A stretch of DNA of 64,000 bases from Bactericera cockerelli (Eukaryota; Arthropoda; Insecta; Hemiptera; Triozidae). The translations under genes and the position numbers were made by a program. Below, in pieces: positions 63,820 to 64,000 of this stretch. The DNA lies in contig CM044958.1 of the NCBI GenBank assembly GCA_024516035.1, positions 46,263,205-46,327,204 of the forward strand, read 5' to 3'. Numbering within the stretch: the stretch's first letter is position 1; every line of letters starts with the position of its first letter. The notes beneath the pieces are model-generated. The model saw only the letters and a list, made by a program, of their open reading frames with translations. It searched no databases and was not told where the DNA came from.

Positions 63820-64000
63820 TCATAAGATAATTTTGTCTATTAAAAGGAATGATTGAGATTTAATTTTGTCAAAGAAAAAATCGATGCCCGTTGTTCTTTG
63901 TGCAGCATTTCCCAACCTTGAAATACGATGTATTGGAGAATTTGCATTGATATTGCAAAGTGCAACTTGGGGAGCAAATCTTACTGAAATTCTCTATATG
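63820..64000 (-). CDS. C-terminal end of a non-LTR reverse-transcriptase ORF, truncated by the window
   Basis: The minus-strand frame runs in from the window edge and reads RISVRFAPQVALCNINANS, PIHRISRLGNAAQ and TGIDFFFDKIKS, stopping at 63822-63820. The PIHRIS-x-N-...DFF..KIKS pattern is typical of many LINE RT C-termini; family not determined. Confidence 0.45.

Overview
This is nuclear DNA of an animal, most likely an insect and plausibly a hemipteran. The genome is AT-rich, genes are split by GT-AG introns, tRNA- and 5S-rRNA-derived SINEs are abundant, and there are R1-like LINE, Ty3/gypsy, mariner and TTAA/TA-flanked MITE sequences. Species cannot be told from the sequence. No prokaryotic gene organisation, CRISPR array or intact tRNA/rRNA gene is visible.

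Layout. 1-4161: broken Ty3/gypsy retrotransposon (gag-protease-RT-RNase H-integrase, 3' LTR) with a 5S-derived SINE inside integrase. 4162-7308: minisatellites, a tRNA-SINE and a 5'-truncated R1-like LINE on the minus strand, ending at a 100-N gap (7309-7408). 8041-8309: terminal exon of a GNAT acetyltransferase. 10605-11228 minus: unrecognised membrane/basic protein. 12842-15294: long-TIR DNA transposon with a transposase remnant. 15.3-20.1 kb: SINE-rich, no gene seen. 20168-29791 minus: complete 12-exon GFM2 gene (mitochondrial EF-G2, ribosome recycling GTPase). 29.1-30.9 kb: MITE cluster. 31.4-42.8 kb: mostly repeats, with a few short exon candidates on both strands. 43449-49599 plus: Sfxn2-like sideroflexin with a duplicated pair of alternative exons and one apparently missing exon. 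53.4 kb minus: a short terminal exon. 54761-63333 plus: eight 5' exons of a FAM193-family gene, continuing beyond the last one seen. Its introns hold a deleted mariner copy and a very large palindromic foldback element. 63820-64000 minus: end of a reverse transcriptase ORF.

The most unusual pattern is tandem duplication across exon/intron 5' splice sites. Sfxn2 has 15 x 60 bp, GFM2 has 13 x 47 bp, the FAM193 gene has 2 x 69 bp, and the 10.6 kb gene possibly has 4 x 51 bp. In each, the repeated unit carries the end of an exon plus its GT donor. In Sfxn2 the unit is 20 codons and open throughout, so donor choice could add up to 280 residues in frame. In GFM2 the 47-bp unit shifts frame. A second notable structure is the 1.65-kb foldback at 58.1-59.8 kb, whose arms hold 14 copies of a transposon-end-like CAGGGTG/CACCCTG motif.

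The two best-understood host genes are both mitochondrial (GFM2 in the matrix, Sfxn2 in the inner membrane), but nothing here shows co-regulation. Exon boundaries were chosen by hand from GT-AG sites, codon phase and family resemblance. They are internally phase-consistent but not backed by transcripts.
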